From: Salinivirgaceae bacterium
GTDB lineage: Bacteria; Bacteroidota; Bacteroidia; Bacteroidales; SZUA-534
Length of the DNA stretch: 45,615 nucleotides
NCBI GenBank assembly: GCA_017617355.1
Contig: JAFZWI010000076.1
Location: 1-45,615 of the forward strand
Direction: 5' to 3'
The stretch's first letter is position 1. Every line of letters begins with the position of its first letter. The notes under the pieces were generated by a model. It was not told the origin of the DNA, did no database searches, and saw nothing but the letters and a program-made list of their open reading frames with translations. Shown in pieces: positions 25,747 to 34,167 of the stretch. The position numbers and the translations under genes were made by a program.

Positions 25747-26547
25747 ATGGCGGAAAAAGAAAATAGCGGGGAAAAGTCACCGATTAAACAGAAACTAATT
25801 CGTATCGGCATAATCGCAGAATTGATTATCGCCTTTTATATTGTTGTATTTGTGATATTTACAACATTCCTGCGTTTCTACACACACCACAATCAGTCGA
25901 TTTCGGTTCCCGATTTCAAAAGCCTGACACTGCAACGTGCGGCGCAGATAGCTGCTCACGAGAATCTGCAACTGCGCATTATCGACTCCACTTTTATCGA
26001 CTATATGCCGCGCGGCAGTATTATCGACCAGAGCCCACGCCCGGGAACGCACGTTAAGCGCAACCGCACAATATTCCTGACCACAAACGCGTTTTGCAGA
26101 GCAAAGGTTGAGATGCCGCGGCTTGTCGGACTGTCGTACCGCCAGGGAAAAGCCACTCTCGAAATGCTGGGTCTGCATGTGGGACAGCTCATTTATCAGC
26201 CCGATTTCGCTAAAAACAACATTCTGAAACAGATGCACAACAACACGCCGATAGCTGCAGGAACAATGATTGAGACAGGCTCGAAAATCGACCTTGTGCT
26301 GGGTGACGGATACGAGAGCAACTACTCTATTCCGCTGCCTAACCTGAAAGGGAAGAGTTATTTTGAAGCCGCCAACGAGCTTAACAACGCCTATCTGAAC
26401 GTGGGAAATGTCACAATAACAGACGCTTTTTCGCCTACCGACACCATCAACGCGAAGGTGTACAAACAATCGCCGGCGTACTATAACTCCGACTCGCGCG
26501 CGCCAATTGGAGCAAAAATCGACATCTGGTTGTCGCCCGAGCAATAA
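25747..26547 (+). CDS. PASTA-domain membrane protein without kinase
   Basis: A 266-residue single-pass protein: a short Lys-rich cytoplasmic N-terminus, one transmembrane helix (about 17-40), then three PASTA domains in the periplasm (about 49-115, 118-190, 196-266). Each begins with the typical V/P pattern: SVPDFKSLTLQRAAQIA, EMPRLVGLSYRQGKATLEM, LPNLKGKSYFEAANELNNAY. PASTA domains bind peptidoglycan fragments or beta-lactam-like ligands and usually form the sensor part of Ser/Thr kinases or penicillin-binding proteins. Here there is no kinase or transpeptidase domain, so the protein may recruit a partner or locate it at the cell wall. It is the first gene of a tight operon (25 bases before the next). 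Confidence 0.86.
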   Translation: MAEKENSGEKSPIKQKLIRIGIIAELIIAFYIVVFVIFTTFLRFYTHHNQSISVPDFKSLTLQRAAQIAAHENLQLRIIDSTFIDYMPRGSIIDQSPRPGTHVKRNRTIFLTTNAFCRAKVEMPRLVGLSYRQGKATLEMLGLHVGQLIYQPDFAKNNILKQMHNNTPIAAGTMIETGSKIDLVLGDGYESNYSIPLPNLKGKSYFEAANELNNAYLNVGNVTITDAFSPTDTINAKVYKQSPAYYNSDSRAPIGAKIDIWLSPEQ

Positions 26548-26572
26548 AAAGAAATTGAACCTGTCAATTTAA

Positions 26573-28426
26573 ATGATTAAAAAACTGCTATTTACAATAG
26601 GGTTCGCATTTTGTGTTCTTGGTTTGCAAGCACAGGAATACTTGTTACCGACAACGCTACAACCATCACATAATGAACACAATAGAGTGTTGATGCGCAG
26701 TGTTTCGTCAACTTTACAACTACCATTTATCGACGATTTCAGCGGTAACAGCCAAAGCCCCGACCAACAACTCTGGACCGACCGCGGCGTATGGATTAAC
26801 AACACTTTCGGCATCAACCCCTACTCTGTGGGAGTTGCCACTTTCGACGCCATTGACTCCGACGGCCGCCACTACGACCATGCTACAAGCCAACCGTATA
26901 TTGCTGATTATCTGACATCGCAGCCAATCGATTTGTCGAAAGCCGACAAAAATTCGACATACCTGAGTTTCTACTATCAGCCGCAAGGCAACGGCAACGC
27001 CCCCGAAGCCGCCGACTCGCTTGTCCTGCAAATAACATCGGGCAACGGCGTGTGGACCAACCTTTGGGCAATGGCCGGAACCGACCTTGCCACATTCCGC
27101 AGCAACGTGCTTCACTTGCTGCCGAATCGCCCTGACACTCTGGAGTTTGCACTTGTAATGCTACCAATCAGCGAACCGGAATATTTTACCGAGAAATTCC
27201 AATTCCGCTTCTTCAACTACGCCAGTCTCGCGGGCAGTTTTAACCCGTCAGCGGCCATCAACTGCGACCATTGGAACATCGATTTTGTCTATCTGAACGA
27301 CGGTCGCTCAGCTGCCGACACCGTCTTCTACGACATTGCTCTGGTGGAACCGGCAGCCACTATCTTGAAAAATTTCACATCGATACCGTGGTCGCACTAC
27401 GAATCGGCAATCAACACTGAGAACACGCGGCTTAACATCCATGTGCGCAACCATTGGGACCGCACCATGAAGGCCGAAGTGCGAATCCGTATCAAAGACA
27501 TTGACAACAACGTCTATCTAAACGACTCAGTCACAATGGGAACCATCAATTTTGAAGGCCTTTTGAACACCAACAAACTCTATGCCTACGACGATAACCC
27601 GATTGTGTACGACAGTCGCGAAAGCGCAACATATCTATTTGAATGCGAGCTTAATACCGACAAAGATGAACTTATTAGCGGCAACAACCGAAGCTATACC
27701 TACCAGCATTTTGGCAACTACTACGCATACGATGACGGCACAGCTGAAAACGCATACGGCGTTGACGCCAACTCAGCGCAGGTGGCCTATCTCTACACAA
27801 CGTATAAGGCTGATAATCTGCAAGGTTTGAGCATATGCTTCCTACCTTCGAATCCGGTGGAGAGTGCCGCCGACGCATTCAGCATTTGCGCTTGGGAAAA
27901 CAACAATGGCAAGCCTGGCCGCCTGATTGCCAGCACCGATGTGGTACGCCCGGCCTTTGGCGAGGGCCAGAACCAATTTATGGACTTTGAGTTCAGCAAG
28001 CCGATAGCCGTTGACAAGAGTGTGTTTGTGGGGTGGCAGCAATCGTCGAAACTGAGGCTCAACGTGGGCTGGGACGTCAACCGATACAGCCAGAGCAAGA
28101 TTTTCTACAACACCAGCGGCGAGTGGCTGCCGACAAGTTTCACCGGCTCACTCATGGTTCGTCCGATATTCGGGCATATGAGCACAGATATCTCTGATAC
28201 AAAATATGTTAGCGGCATTTCAATTTACCCGAATCCGGCCAACGACATACTTAACATTGAGGGTGCCGATACCGATTGCCGCGTGTCGGTTTACTCACCA
28301 ACAGGACAAGCTCTGATTCGCGAAAGCGGAAATAGTATCAATGTATCAAGCTTGCAATCAGGAATTTATCTTATCAGAATCGAAAGTGATGACCAATCAG
28401 CTTTGCTGAAATTTGTAAAAAAATAA
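26573..28426 (+). CDS. Secreted protein with T9SS sorting domain
   Basis: A 617-residue protein with a signal peptide (1-20, ending LQAQ) and a C-terminal type IX secretion domain (about 540-617; SIYPNPANDIL at its start, SGIYLIRIES near its end). The large middle part is beta-rich and contains STYLSFYYQPQGNGNAPEAAD, a pattern seen in concanavalin-like or choice-of-anchor domains of Bacteroidota surface proteins. No catalytic motif is recognised. It starts 25 bases after the PASTA gene and ends 5 bases before the RluA gene, so it is co-transcribed with them despite the unrelated role. It is expected to be secreted across the outer membrane and perhaps attached to it. Confidence 0.8.
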   Translation: MIKKLLFTIGFAFCVLGLQAQEYLLPTTLQPSHNEHNRVLMRSVSSTLQLPFIDDFSGNSQSPDQQLWTDRGVWINNTFGINPYSVGVATFDAIDSDGRHYDHATSQPYIADYLTSQPIDLSKADKNSTYLSFYYQPQGNGNAPEAADSLVLQITSGNGVWTNLWAMAGTDLATFRSNVLHLLPNRPDTLEFALVMLPISEPEYFTEKFQFRFFNYASLAGSFNPSAAINCDHWNIDFVYLNDGRSAADTVFYDIALVEPAATILKNFTSIPWSHYESAINTENTRLNIHVRNHWDRTMKAEVRIRIKDIDNNVYLNDSVTMGTINFEGLLNTNKLYAYDDNPIVYDSRESATYLFECELNTDKDELISGNNRSYTYQHFGNYYAYDDGTAENAYGVDANSAQVAYLYTTYKADNLQGLSICFLPSNPVESAADAFSICAWENNNGKPGRLIASTDVVRPAFGEGQNQFMDFEFSKPIAVDKSVFVGWQQSSKLRLNVGWDVNRYSQSKIFYNTSGEWLPTSFTGSLMVRPIFGHMSTDISDTKYVSGISIYPNPANDILNIEGADTDCRVSVYSPTGQALIRESGNSINVSSLQSGIYLIRIESDDQSALLKFVKK

Positions 28427-28431
28427 TCACA

Positions 28432-29499
28432 ATGGACGACGAGTTGGACAATATTGATGACGAACTCGACGAAGGCAGTCAGACCGAATCTGACGGCCAG
28501 AATCTATATGAGCATTTCCGCTTCGAGGTTGACCGCGGACAGGGAATGTTACGCATCGATAAGTTCCTGCAAATGAAGATTGAAAACGCATCGCGCACCA
28601 AAATTCAGGCTGCCGCTGATGCTGGATTCATCATCGTCAACGGCTCGTCGGCACGTGCCAACTATCGCGTAAAACCGGGCGATGTGATTCGGGTGATGCT
28701 CACCTATCCGCAACGCGAAATTGAAATCATCCCCGAAGATATCCCATTAGACATTGTGTATGAGGACGATAGCCTTGTGGTTGTGAACAAACCGGCCGGA
28801 ATGGTTGTGCATCCGAGCTACGGGCATTACACCGGCACGCTCATCAATGCGCTGGCCTACCGCTATAACAATTTGCCCATTTTCAACGGTGGCGACGCTC
28901 GTCCGGGACTCGTTCATCGAATCGATAAAAACACTTCAGGATTGTTGGTTGTGGCAAAAACCGAACAAGCTAAAGCACACATTTCCAGACAGTTTTTTAA
29001 CCATACATCGCACCGGCGCTATGTAGCTTTAGTGTGGGGCGAATTGCGCGACGATGAGGGCACTATTATTGGAAAGATAGGCCGGAACGTGCGTAACCGC
29101 CAGATTATGGATGTTTTCCCAATGGATGTTCCTATGGGCAAACACGCTGTGACACATTACCGTGTGCTCGAGAAATTTGGCTATGTCACACTGGTTGAAT
29201 GCCGCCTTGAGACCGGCCGCACACATCAAATCCGTATTCACATGAAATTCATCGGGCATCCGCTTTTCAACGACCCCGAATACAGCGGCTGCGAGATACG
29301 CTGCGGCACCACGTTTGCCAAATATAGCCAGTTTGTCGAGAATTGCTTCTCTCTGCTGCCCGGCCAGGCTCTGCACGCCAAGGAGTTAGGCTTCGACCAC
29401 CCTGTAACCGGCGAACGGATGATGTTCGACTCCGAACTGCCCGACAATTTTAAGACGCTAATTGACCGTTGGCGAACTTACACAAACTCAAAGGATTAG
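28432..29499 (+). CDS. RluA family pseudouridine synthase
   Basis: A 355-residue protein with an acidic N-terminal extension (about 1-30), an S4 RNA-binding domain (about 38-100, MLRIDKFLQMKI) and the RluA-type catalytic domain. The catalytic motif is HRIDKNTSGLLVV (162-174) with Asp165 as the nucleophile; GRTHQIRIHMKFIGHPLFND follows about 90 residues later. It isomerises uridines in ribosomal RNA; the architecture is RluD-like, but the exact site cannot be read from sequence, so no symbol is given. In many Bacteroidales the PASTA gene and an RluA gene are neighbours, and this arrangement is kept here with a T9SS gene between them. The next ATG is 2 bases after the stop. Confidence 0.9.
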   Translation: MDDELDNIDDELDEGSQTESDGQNLYEHFRFEVDRGQGMLRIDKFLQMKIENASRTKIQAAADAGFIIVNGSSARANYRVKPGDVIRVMLTYPQREIEIIPEDIPLDIVYEDDSLVVVNKPAGMVVHPSYGHYTGTLINALAYRYNNLPIFNGGDARPGLVHRIDKNTSGLLVVAKTEQAKAHISRQFFNHTSHRRYVALVWGELRDDEGTIIGKIGRNVRNRQIMDVFPMDVPMGKHAVTHYRVLEKFGYVTLVECRLETGRTHQIRIHMKFIGHPLFNDPEYSGCEIRCGTTFAKYSQFVENCFSLLPGQALHAKELGFDHPVTGERMMFDSELPDNFKTLIDRWRTYTNSKD

Positions 29500-29501
29500 C
29501 A

Positions 29502-31469
29502 ATGCCTTGCGCCTCCAAACCCGAACTGCTGCTGCCTGTTGGCAACGTTGAAAGCCTGTATGCCGCGCTTGAGGGCGGTGCCGATGCTATCTATTTGGGA
29601 TTGAAGGCTTTCAATGCCCGCGGACGCGCCTCAAATTTCACAAACTCGCAATTTGCAGCCATTTGCCAACTTGCCGCACAAAAGCATGTAAAAGTGTACG
29701 TTACGCTCAACACCGTCATAAAAAACAACGAACTGCCAGATTTGCTCGATACGCTGCAATTCTTGTCGGAGCAACGAATTACTGGCGTCATTATTCAGGA
29801 TTGGGGTGTTTTCAGCCTGATGCGGCGGTATTTTCCGAAACTTGTGGCGCACGCCAGCACACAAATGGTCAACCACAACTCTGTTGGCGCAAACCACTGC
29901 CAACAAATTGGTTTTAAACGTGTTGTACTTGCCCGCGAACTGACAATCAAAGAGTTGCAACTAATTCACCAACGCACCAATATCGAAACCGAAGTGTTTG
30001 TTCACGGTGCGCTATGTTATTCGGTGTCAGGACTTTGCCTGTTCAGCAGCTATTTGGGCGGTGCCGGTGCCAACCGCGGACTCTGCACTCAGCCGTGCCG
30101 CCGGTTCTACAACTGTCAAGGACAAAAACGCACCTTCTTCAGCATGAAGGATAACCAACTGATTGACAAGATTAAAGACCTTGCACAAATGGGTGTTTCG
30201 TCGCTCAAAGTGGAAGGACGGCTCAAGTCGGGTGAGTATGTTTACACAGTAGCGCAAGCCTACCGCAAAGTCATTGATGATGAAATGGTTACCAATTCGG
30301 TTGACGATTTAAGCCGCCCGAAAACACAATGGTTTATGGGCCGCAGCATTGCCGAGTCGATTGCCGACAACCCGAACACGGGTCTGTTGATTGGCAAAGT
30401 CACTGATTGTCATGACGGTACTATTGTTTTCACCACCAACATTGAGTTGTCCAAAGGCAACCGTCTGCGCGTTCGTACCGATGCCGACACCGACCAAAAC
30501 GCCTTTGTACTCGACAACTTCCGCGTTGTTGACGGTGTTTGCACTGCAAAAGGCTTCCGTGGCAACGCCACCGCTGACACCGACATCTACCTGACCGCCT
30601 ACCGCAGTCAAAAATTCGTAACTGAACTGCCAACCTCCGGCCGCCACGATGTGCGGATGCCGCAGGCAATGAAGAAAAACATCATCGGCAGTATCCGCAA
30701 ACAACTGACAACCAGACCAAAAGCCGCAACCATTGTGCGGATTGATAACCTTGATTGGCTGCAATGTGCGGCACTGCAAAAAGCCGACATTGTGGTTTTG
30801 TCGCTGCCAATGCTCGAATGGAAAATCCTTCTGACTACAAACAAGATAAATGGCTCAATGCTGCAAAAAATATGGTTTGAATTGCCTCCGTTTGTGAGCG
30901 AGACGCAAACTGAGCGCGTCAGAAAATTTTGCTCCGCATTGGCACAAAAAGGAGTTAATCGTTTTGTTTTGAGCCATTTGTCACAAAGCGCAATGTTGCC
31001 GCCACATAGCCGTTTTGCCACCAACGAAGCGGTTTACGCCTACAACGATGCCGCCGCACAGTGGCTCAAACAACAAGGCGCCGAGTGGTTTTGCAGCCCT
31101 GCGGAAAACGAGTACGAGAACCTACTCACCGGAGCTTGCCGCGAGGCTGTGATTCCCGTCTATTTCCGCCCGCGATTGTTCACCTCACGAATGCCCATAA
31201 AATTGCCAACAAACCAGTTCTCCGATGAGCGTAAAAACCGCTACCTGCGCCACCGCGTGAATGGTCTGACAATTATCACACCAGAGCAACCTGTCTGCAT
31301 CACACAGTATGCCAACAAATTGCGCGGCAAAGGCTTCGGCCGGTTCCTAATCGATTTAACCTTCGAACCAACCGACAACACCCACCTTACCCGTCTGCTG
31401 AAACTGCTCGCCACTTCGGAAGGCATTCAGGGAACATCAGCGTTCAATTTTAAAAAGGGATTGAGATAA
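29502..31469 (+). CDS. U32 peptidase-family protein, RlhA/TrhP-like
   Basis: A 655-residue protein of the U32 family. The N-terminal half is a TIM-barrel-like region (PELLLPVGNVESLYAALEG, DAIYLG). The Cys-rich motifs FVHGALCYSVSGLC (about 166-179) and ANRGLCTQPCRR (about 190-201) provide the four cysteines that bind iron in E. coli TrhP and RlhA, members that carry out tRNA or 23S rRNA hydroxylation with a prephenate-dependent system. The length and long C-terminal extension match the RlhA type best. The ATG at 29502 is preferred to a TTG at 29469 that would overlap the RluA gene. Being next to an rRNA pseudouridine synthase supports an RNA-modification role over proteolysis, but the substrate is inferred. 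It ends 2 bases from the convergent HNH gene. Confidence 0.82.
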   Translation: MPCASKPELLLPVGNVESLYAALEGGADAIYLGLKAFNARGRASNFTNSQFAAICQLAAQKHVKVYVTLNTVIKNNELPDLLDTLQFLSEQRITGVIIQDWGVFSLMRRYFPKLVAHASTQMVNHNSVGANHCQQIGFKRVVLARELTIKELQLIHQRTNIETEVFVHGALCYSVSGLCLFSSYLGGAGANRGLCTQPCRRFYNCQGQKRTFFSMKDNQLIDKIKDLAQMGVSSLKVEGRLKSGEYVYTVAQAYRKVIDDEMVTNSVDDLSRPKTQWFMGRSIAESIADNPNTGLLIGKVTDCHDGTIVFTTNIELSKGNRLRVRTDADTDQNAFVLDNFRVVDGVCTAKGFRGNATADTDIYLTAYRSQKFVTELPTSGRHDVRMPQAMKKNIIGSIRKQLTTRPKAATIVRIDNLDWLQCAALQKADIVVLSLPMLEWKILLTTNKINGSMLQKIWFELPPFVSETQTERVRKFCSALAQKGVNRFVLSHLSQSAMLPPHSRFATNEAVYAYNDAAAQWLKQQGAEWFCSPAENEYENLLTGACREAVIPVYFRPRLFTSRMPIKLPTNQFSDERKNRYLRHRVNGLTIITPEQPVCITQYANKLRGKGFGRFLIDLTFEPTDNTHLTRLLKLLATSEGIQGTSAFNFKKGLR

Positions 31470-31471
31470 TC

Positions 31472-32632
31472 TCACCTATTTCCCTTTGCCCGATTGTGCG
31501 TTTTGCAGAGCATCTGGCAGTTGCTGATGTCGGTTGCTCCGCCACGGCTCCACGCAGTAACGTGGTCGGCATCCATTTCTTTGAGTTGCCAAATTTTGTT
31601 TTTGTTATTGGTGTCAGATAATGCGCAAAGCGGACAGTTGCTTATGCCTTTTTCCTTTGCGTCGGCGGTTTGCTTTGCATATACACTTTTTATTACGCTC
31701 GGCTCAAATAATCTGATATTCAACAGACTCTTATCAACCTCGCCTCCTAAAATATACTCGAAAATTCCCTTCTTGTCCTCAACGTAATCATCGGCCATAA
31801 GAGTTTGAACACGCTCCGAAACTTTTGCTGGATTGTAAGCATTCTTGTGATAAAGTTCGTACATACGCCCCCACTCCAAACCACACATACAACTCTCTAC
31901 ATCATTGAAAACTGATGATACCCAATTTATTACGGTGTTGAAATACAACTTTAATTCGTTGATATTATTGTCGTAACGATGCTGACTCATATAACCGCTA
32001 ACATCGTTGCTTTTGCTAACCCACTGCAACGCACGCTCAAGAATCTCTTGCCGCTTAACATCTCCTTTAATGTAAGCCTTCCATTTTGAGACATTTGCGT
32101 TTTGTGAATTGCTAAACTCCTCTTTTGCAAGCGTTACAAATGGCCCTGAAAATATGGCGTTTAACTTTTCTTGCTCGTTAAGCGGCACACCGACAATATT
32201 TATCGTTTTGAACCACTCTTTTATCTCTACTTCTGTTCCCTCGCATTCGTAAACCAACAATTTGGTTTGCATAATCATTTCTTGCTGATTAGTTGCCAAA
32301 CCGCTGAAATACTGCTCCATACCATTGATTTTTATGGCGAAATTTCCTTTTACAAAACGACCAAGACTCGTTATTCGTTGCTGACCATCAAGCACTTCCA
32401 ATTGCCCACAATCAACCTTATTAAAGTAGATTAAACCTAACGGATAACCCTTCAAAACCGACTCAATTACAGCCACATCTTTTTTACCATCAGCATAGAT
32501 GTAATTGCGCTGATATTCAGGCTGAATTGTCAATCTACCCGAAAGTCCGAACAAACCTTTTCCTTCATATTCATTGTAAACAAATCCGTTACAAATTTCC
32601 TCAATCGTGTATTGTTTTAATTCGGTTATCAT
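31472..32632 (-). CDS. DUF262 and HNH nuclease protein, likely restriction component
   Basis: A 386-residue protein with two domains. The N-terminal part (about 1-150) is a DUF262 (GmrS-type, ParB/sulfiredoxin-like) domain, with IQPEYQRNY (36-44) and the hallmark [10 protein letters not shown] (81-90). The C-terminal part is an HNH nuclease: a CPLC zinc pair (333-336), [12 protein letters not shown] (354-365) with His357, then N371, C376 and HN at 379-380. All expected catalytic and zinc residues are present, so the nuclease looks active. DUF262 proteins of the GmrSD/BrxU type cut modified DNA; others pair with a methyltransferase. The gene is 17 bases after an EcoRI-type methyltransferase and almost certainly in the same operon, making it the likely endonuclease of a restriction-modification unit. 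Specificity is unknown. Confidence 0.85.
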   Translation of the reverse strand: MITELKQYTIEEICNGFVYNEYEGKGLFGLSGRLTIQPEYQRNYIYADGKKDVAVIESVLKGYPLGLIYFNKVDCGQLEVLDGQQRITSLGRFVKGNFAIKINGMEQYFSGLATNQQEMIMQTKLLVYECEGTEVEIKEWFKTINIVGVPLNEQEKLNAIFSGPFVTLAKEEFSNSQNANVSKWKAYIKGDVKRQEILERALQWVSKSNDVSGYMSQHRYDNNINELKLYFNTVINWVSSVFNDVESCMCGLEWGRMYELYHKNAYNPAKVSERVQTLMADDYVEDKKGIFEYILGGEVDKSLLNIRLFEPSVIKSVYAKQTADAKEKGISNCPLCALSDTNNKNKIWQLKEMDADHVTAWSRGGATDISNCQMLCKTHNRAKGNR

Positions 32633-32649
32633 AGCGTTAAAATTTTGAT

Positions 32650-33813
32650 TTATTGTTTTTTACGAATCAATATTTTTGCATAGCAACTTATCAAACGACC
32701 TGTTTCGTCTCTATAACATAGTTTACCACGACGAAAACCTTTATCTTCTTTGAATAAGCGCTTACAATCATCTGCCGACAGATTTGCGCTAATGCCGTAC
32801 GATATTCCTAATTCGCCACCATTGCCAATTCCAACGATTTCAAATTGTTCAGGACAATACTTATCCAAAAATGTAATAGGCACACCCATAACACCGTCAT
32901 AATCAGAAGGGATTGCATCAGTAAATGGCACTTCAATAGCGTCATAATTTTCATAATGGTAATACTTTTTACCTTTAACTTCCTTATGATTGCTAAATTT
33001 GATATTATCAGCCATAGTCATCAATTGCAATGGTTGGTGACGTCTTCCATGGTCAATATTTGTAAGCCAAATACTTGTTGAACGACCATAAACTTTTCCG
33101 TTTACAATTTTATAATTGCTACCATTCTTTCCATTTTTTACAAACTCTTCTTCAATACTTTTTGGAATATCAAACAGCAAATCTTCAGACATAGGGGTTT
33201 TACCCACCCATATTTTATTGTCTTTGATTAATGGAAAAACCTCTTTATATGAAATACAGTTTTTGTTGCCAATTATTAAAATGCATTTATCAGATTCCAT
33301 TAACCAAGCTAAAAACTCGCGAAACAGAGAAAATGGAGGATTAGTTACGATTATGTCTGCTTCATCACGCAGCCGTTTAACTTCATCGCTTCGAAAATCA
33401 CCATCTCCTTCAAGATACTGCCATTGCAAATCGTCGATGTCAATTTTGCCATTTGCATTAGTATCGTGGTCAAGCACAAATATTTTGCCGCAACGTTTCG
33501 ATTTGTCGAGATCGAAAATCGGATTTTCGGTTTCAAAAAGTGTTGGTTGCCAATCGGTTTTATACTTTTTGCTTTCAATTGCAAAACTCGTGCTAATGAG
33601 TTTCTTCAACCCAAAATTCTCAAAATTTTGAGCAAAGAATTTTGTAAAGTTGCTCCATTCAGGGTCATCGCAAGGCAACAGAACGGTTTTGCCACGGAAT
33701 ACATCTGGGTTGTATTCCAAATAGGCATTTACCTCCTTCTGAATATCAGTGTATTGTGTATAAAATTCATCATTTTGGGCTTTTTTGGCCACTACTAAAG
33801 TCGTATGCGCCAT
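32650..33813 (-). CDS. EcoRI-type adenine-specific DNA methyltransferase
   Basis: A 387-residue DNA adenine methyltransferase closely resembling M.EcoRI. Shared segments are [11 protein letters not shown] near the N-terminus, CDDPEWSNF (motif I region, 48-56), [21 protein letters not shown] (motif IV, NPPF, 158-161) and [16 protein letters not shown], then [16 protein letters not shown]. It transfers a methyl group from S-adenosylmethionine to adenine. The start at 33813 (MAHTT) aligns with the natural M.EcoRI start; TTG 33861 and ATG 33831 are possible extensions but would lie inside a palindrome. The family usually modifies GAATTC, but the target here is not proven. No EcoRI-like endonuclease is present; a DUF262-HNH gene follows. 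Coding sequence looks AT-richer than neighbours by eye, suggesting transfer. Confidence 0.9.
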   Translation of the reverse strand: MAHTTLVVAKKAQNDEFYTQYTDIQKEVNAYLEYNPDVFRGKTVLLPCDDPEWSNFTKFFAQNFENFGLKKLISTSFAIESKKYKTDWQPTLFETENPIFDLDKSKRCGKIFVLDHDTNANGKIDIDDLQWQYLEGDGDFRSDEVKRLRDEADIIVTNPPFSLFREFLAWLMESDKCILIIGNKNCISYKEVFPLIKDNKIWVGKTPMSEDLLFDIPKSIEEEFVKNGKNGSNYKIVNGKVYGRSTSIWLTNIDHGRRHQPLQLMTMADNIKFSNHKEVKGKKYYHYENYDAIEVPFTDAIPSDYDGVMGVPITFLDKYCPEQFEIVGIGNGGELGISYGISANLSADDCKRLFKEDKGFRRGKLCYRDETGRLISCYAKILIRKKQ

Positions 33814-33814
33814 A

Positions 33815-33846
33815 GTGTTTAATTTGTGCATTGCACCATTAAACAC
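33815..33846. promoter_or_regulatory. 32-bp palindrome at the methyltransferase start
   Basis: Outer arms GTGTTTAAT (33815-33823) and ATTAAACAC (33838-33846) are perfect 9-bp complements. Inner arms GTGCA (33826-33830) and TGCAC (33832-33836) are also complementary about T33831. It ends one base before the ATG at 33813. It could be an operator for a controller protein or an mRNA hairpin that covers the translation start; either would regulate the restriction operon. Confidence 0.65.
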
Positions 33847-33868
33847 TTTGAAATCAGGCAATAAGAAA

Positions 33869-34041
33869 GGCGCGAACCTTCCTACTCGCGTTCACGGGGA
33901 AGCCTGAGAAGAAACCCCGCCACCTCTCATAGTCTGGCCGCGCCAAAAGGCGCGAATCCTATATGAGAGATGTCGAGTATGCACAAAGCCACCCGTGAAC
34001 AATCAGCCTATTTCGGTTAAAAGAAACAGTTTCTCAGGCTT
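33869..34041 (-). ncRNA. Structured leader of the methyltransferase-HNH operon
   Basis: No gene lies in 33814-34167, but the region is dense with complementary segments. On the minus strand, in order, are X1 AAGCCTGAGAA (34041-34031), X2 GTTCACGGG (34000-33992), X3 TACTCG (33979-33974), X4 CTCTCATA (33969-33962), P CGCGCC (33954-33949), Q GGCGCG (33944-33939), X4' TATGAGAG (33931-33924), X1' (33910-33900), X2' (33898-33890), X3' (33888-33883) and R CGCGCC (33874-33869). P-Q and X4-X4' nest as one hairpin. X1-X3 and X1'-X3' are in the same order, so they cannot form simple nested helices. Local stem CGGGG (33919-33915) with CCCCG (33899-33895) places X1' in its loop. R is followed by TTTCTTATT, so Q-R would be terminator-like while P-Q excludes it. 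Direction is inferred from the operon it precedes; a structured-RNA or antisense role is unproven. Confidence 0.5.
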
Positions 34042-34118
34042 TTTCTTTTCGAACGCGAATAACAGTCAATGCTGATTAATAATATGTTATACTCTCGCAA
34101 AATGCGGAAGCAATGAAA

Positions 34119-34126
34119 CAAAGATA
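34119..34126 (-). promoter_or_regulatory. Possible -7 box for leader and restriction operon
   Basis: TATCTTTG on the minus strand matches TAnnTTTG exactly. It would start a transcript near 34113 with a leader of about 300 bases before the methyltransferase start. Only a weak T-rich stretch (TTATT) is found where a -33 box would be expected. Confidence 0.45.
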
Positions 34127-34167
34127 AAAAAATGTTGGCTGACGGAATAAGTGGAAACAGGAAAAAA

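Noticed and set aside
25795..26544. 249-residue frame opposite the PASTA gene
   Set aside because: Shadow frame; the PASTA protein has clear domains and an upstream promoter.
33895..33945. Resemblance to a TPP riboswitch (CTGAGA) or cobalamin riboswitch (CCCCGCCAC)
   Set aside because: Only short words match; the other conserved elements of either class are missing and the downstream genes are not thiamine or cobalamin genes.
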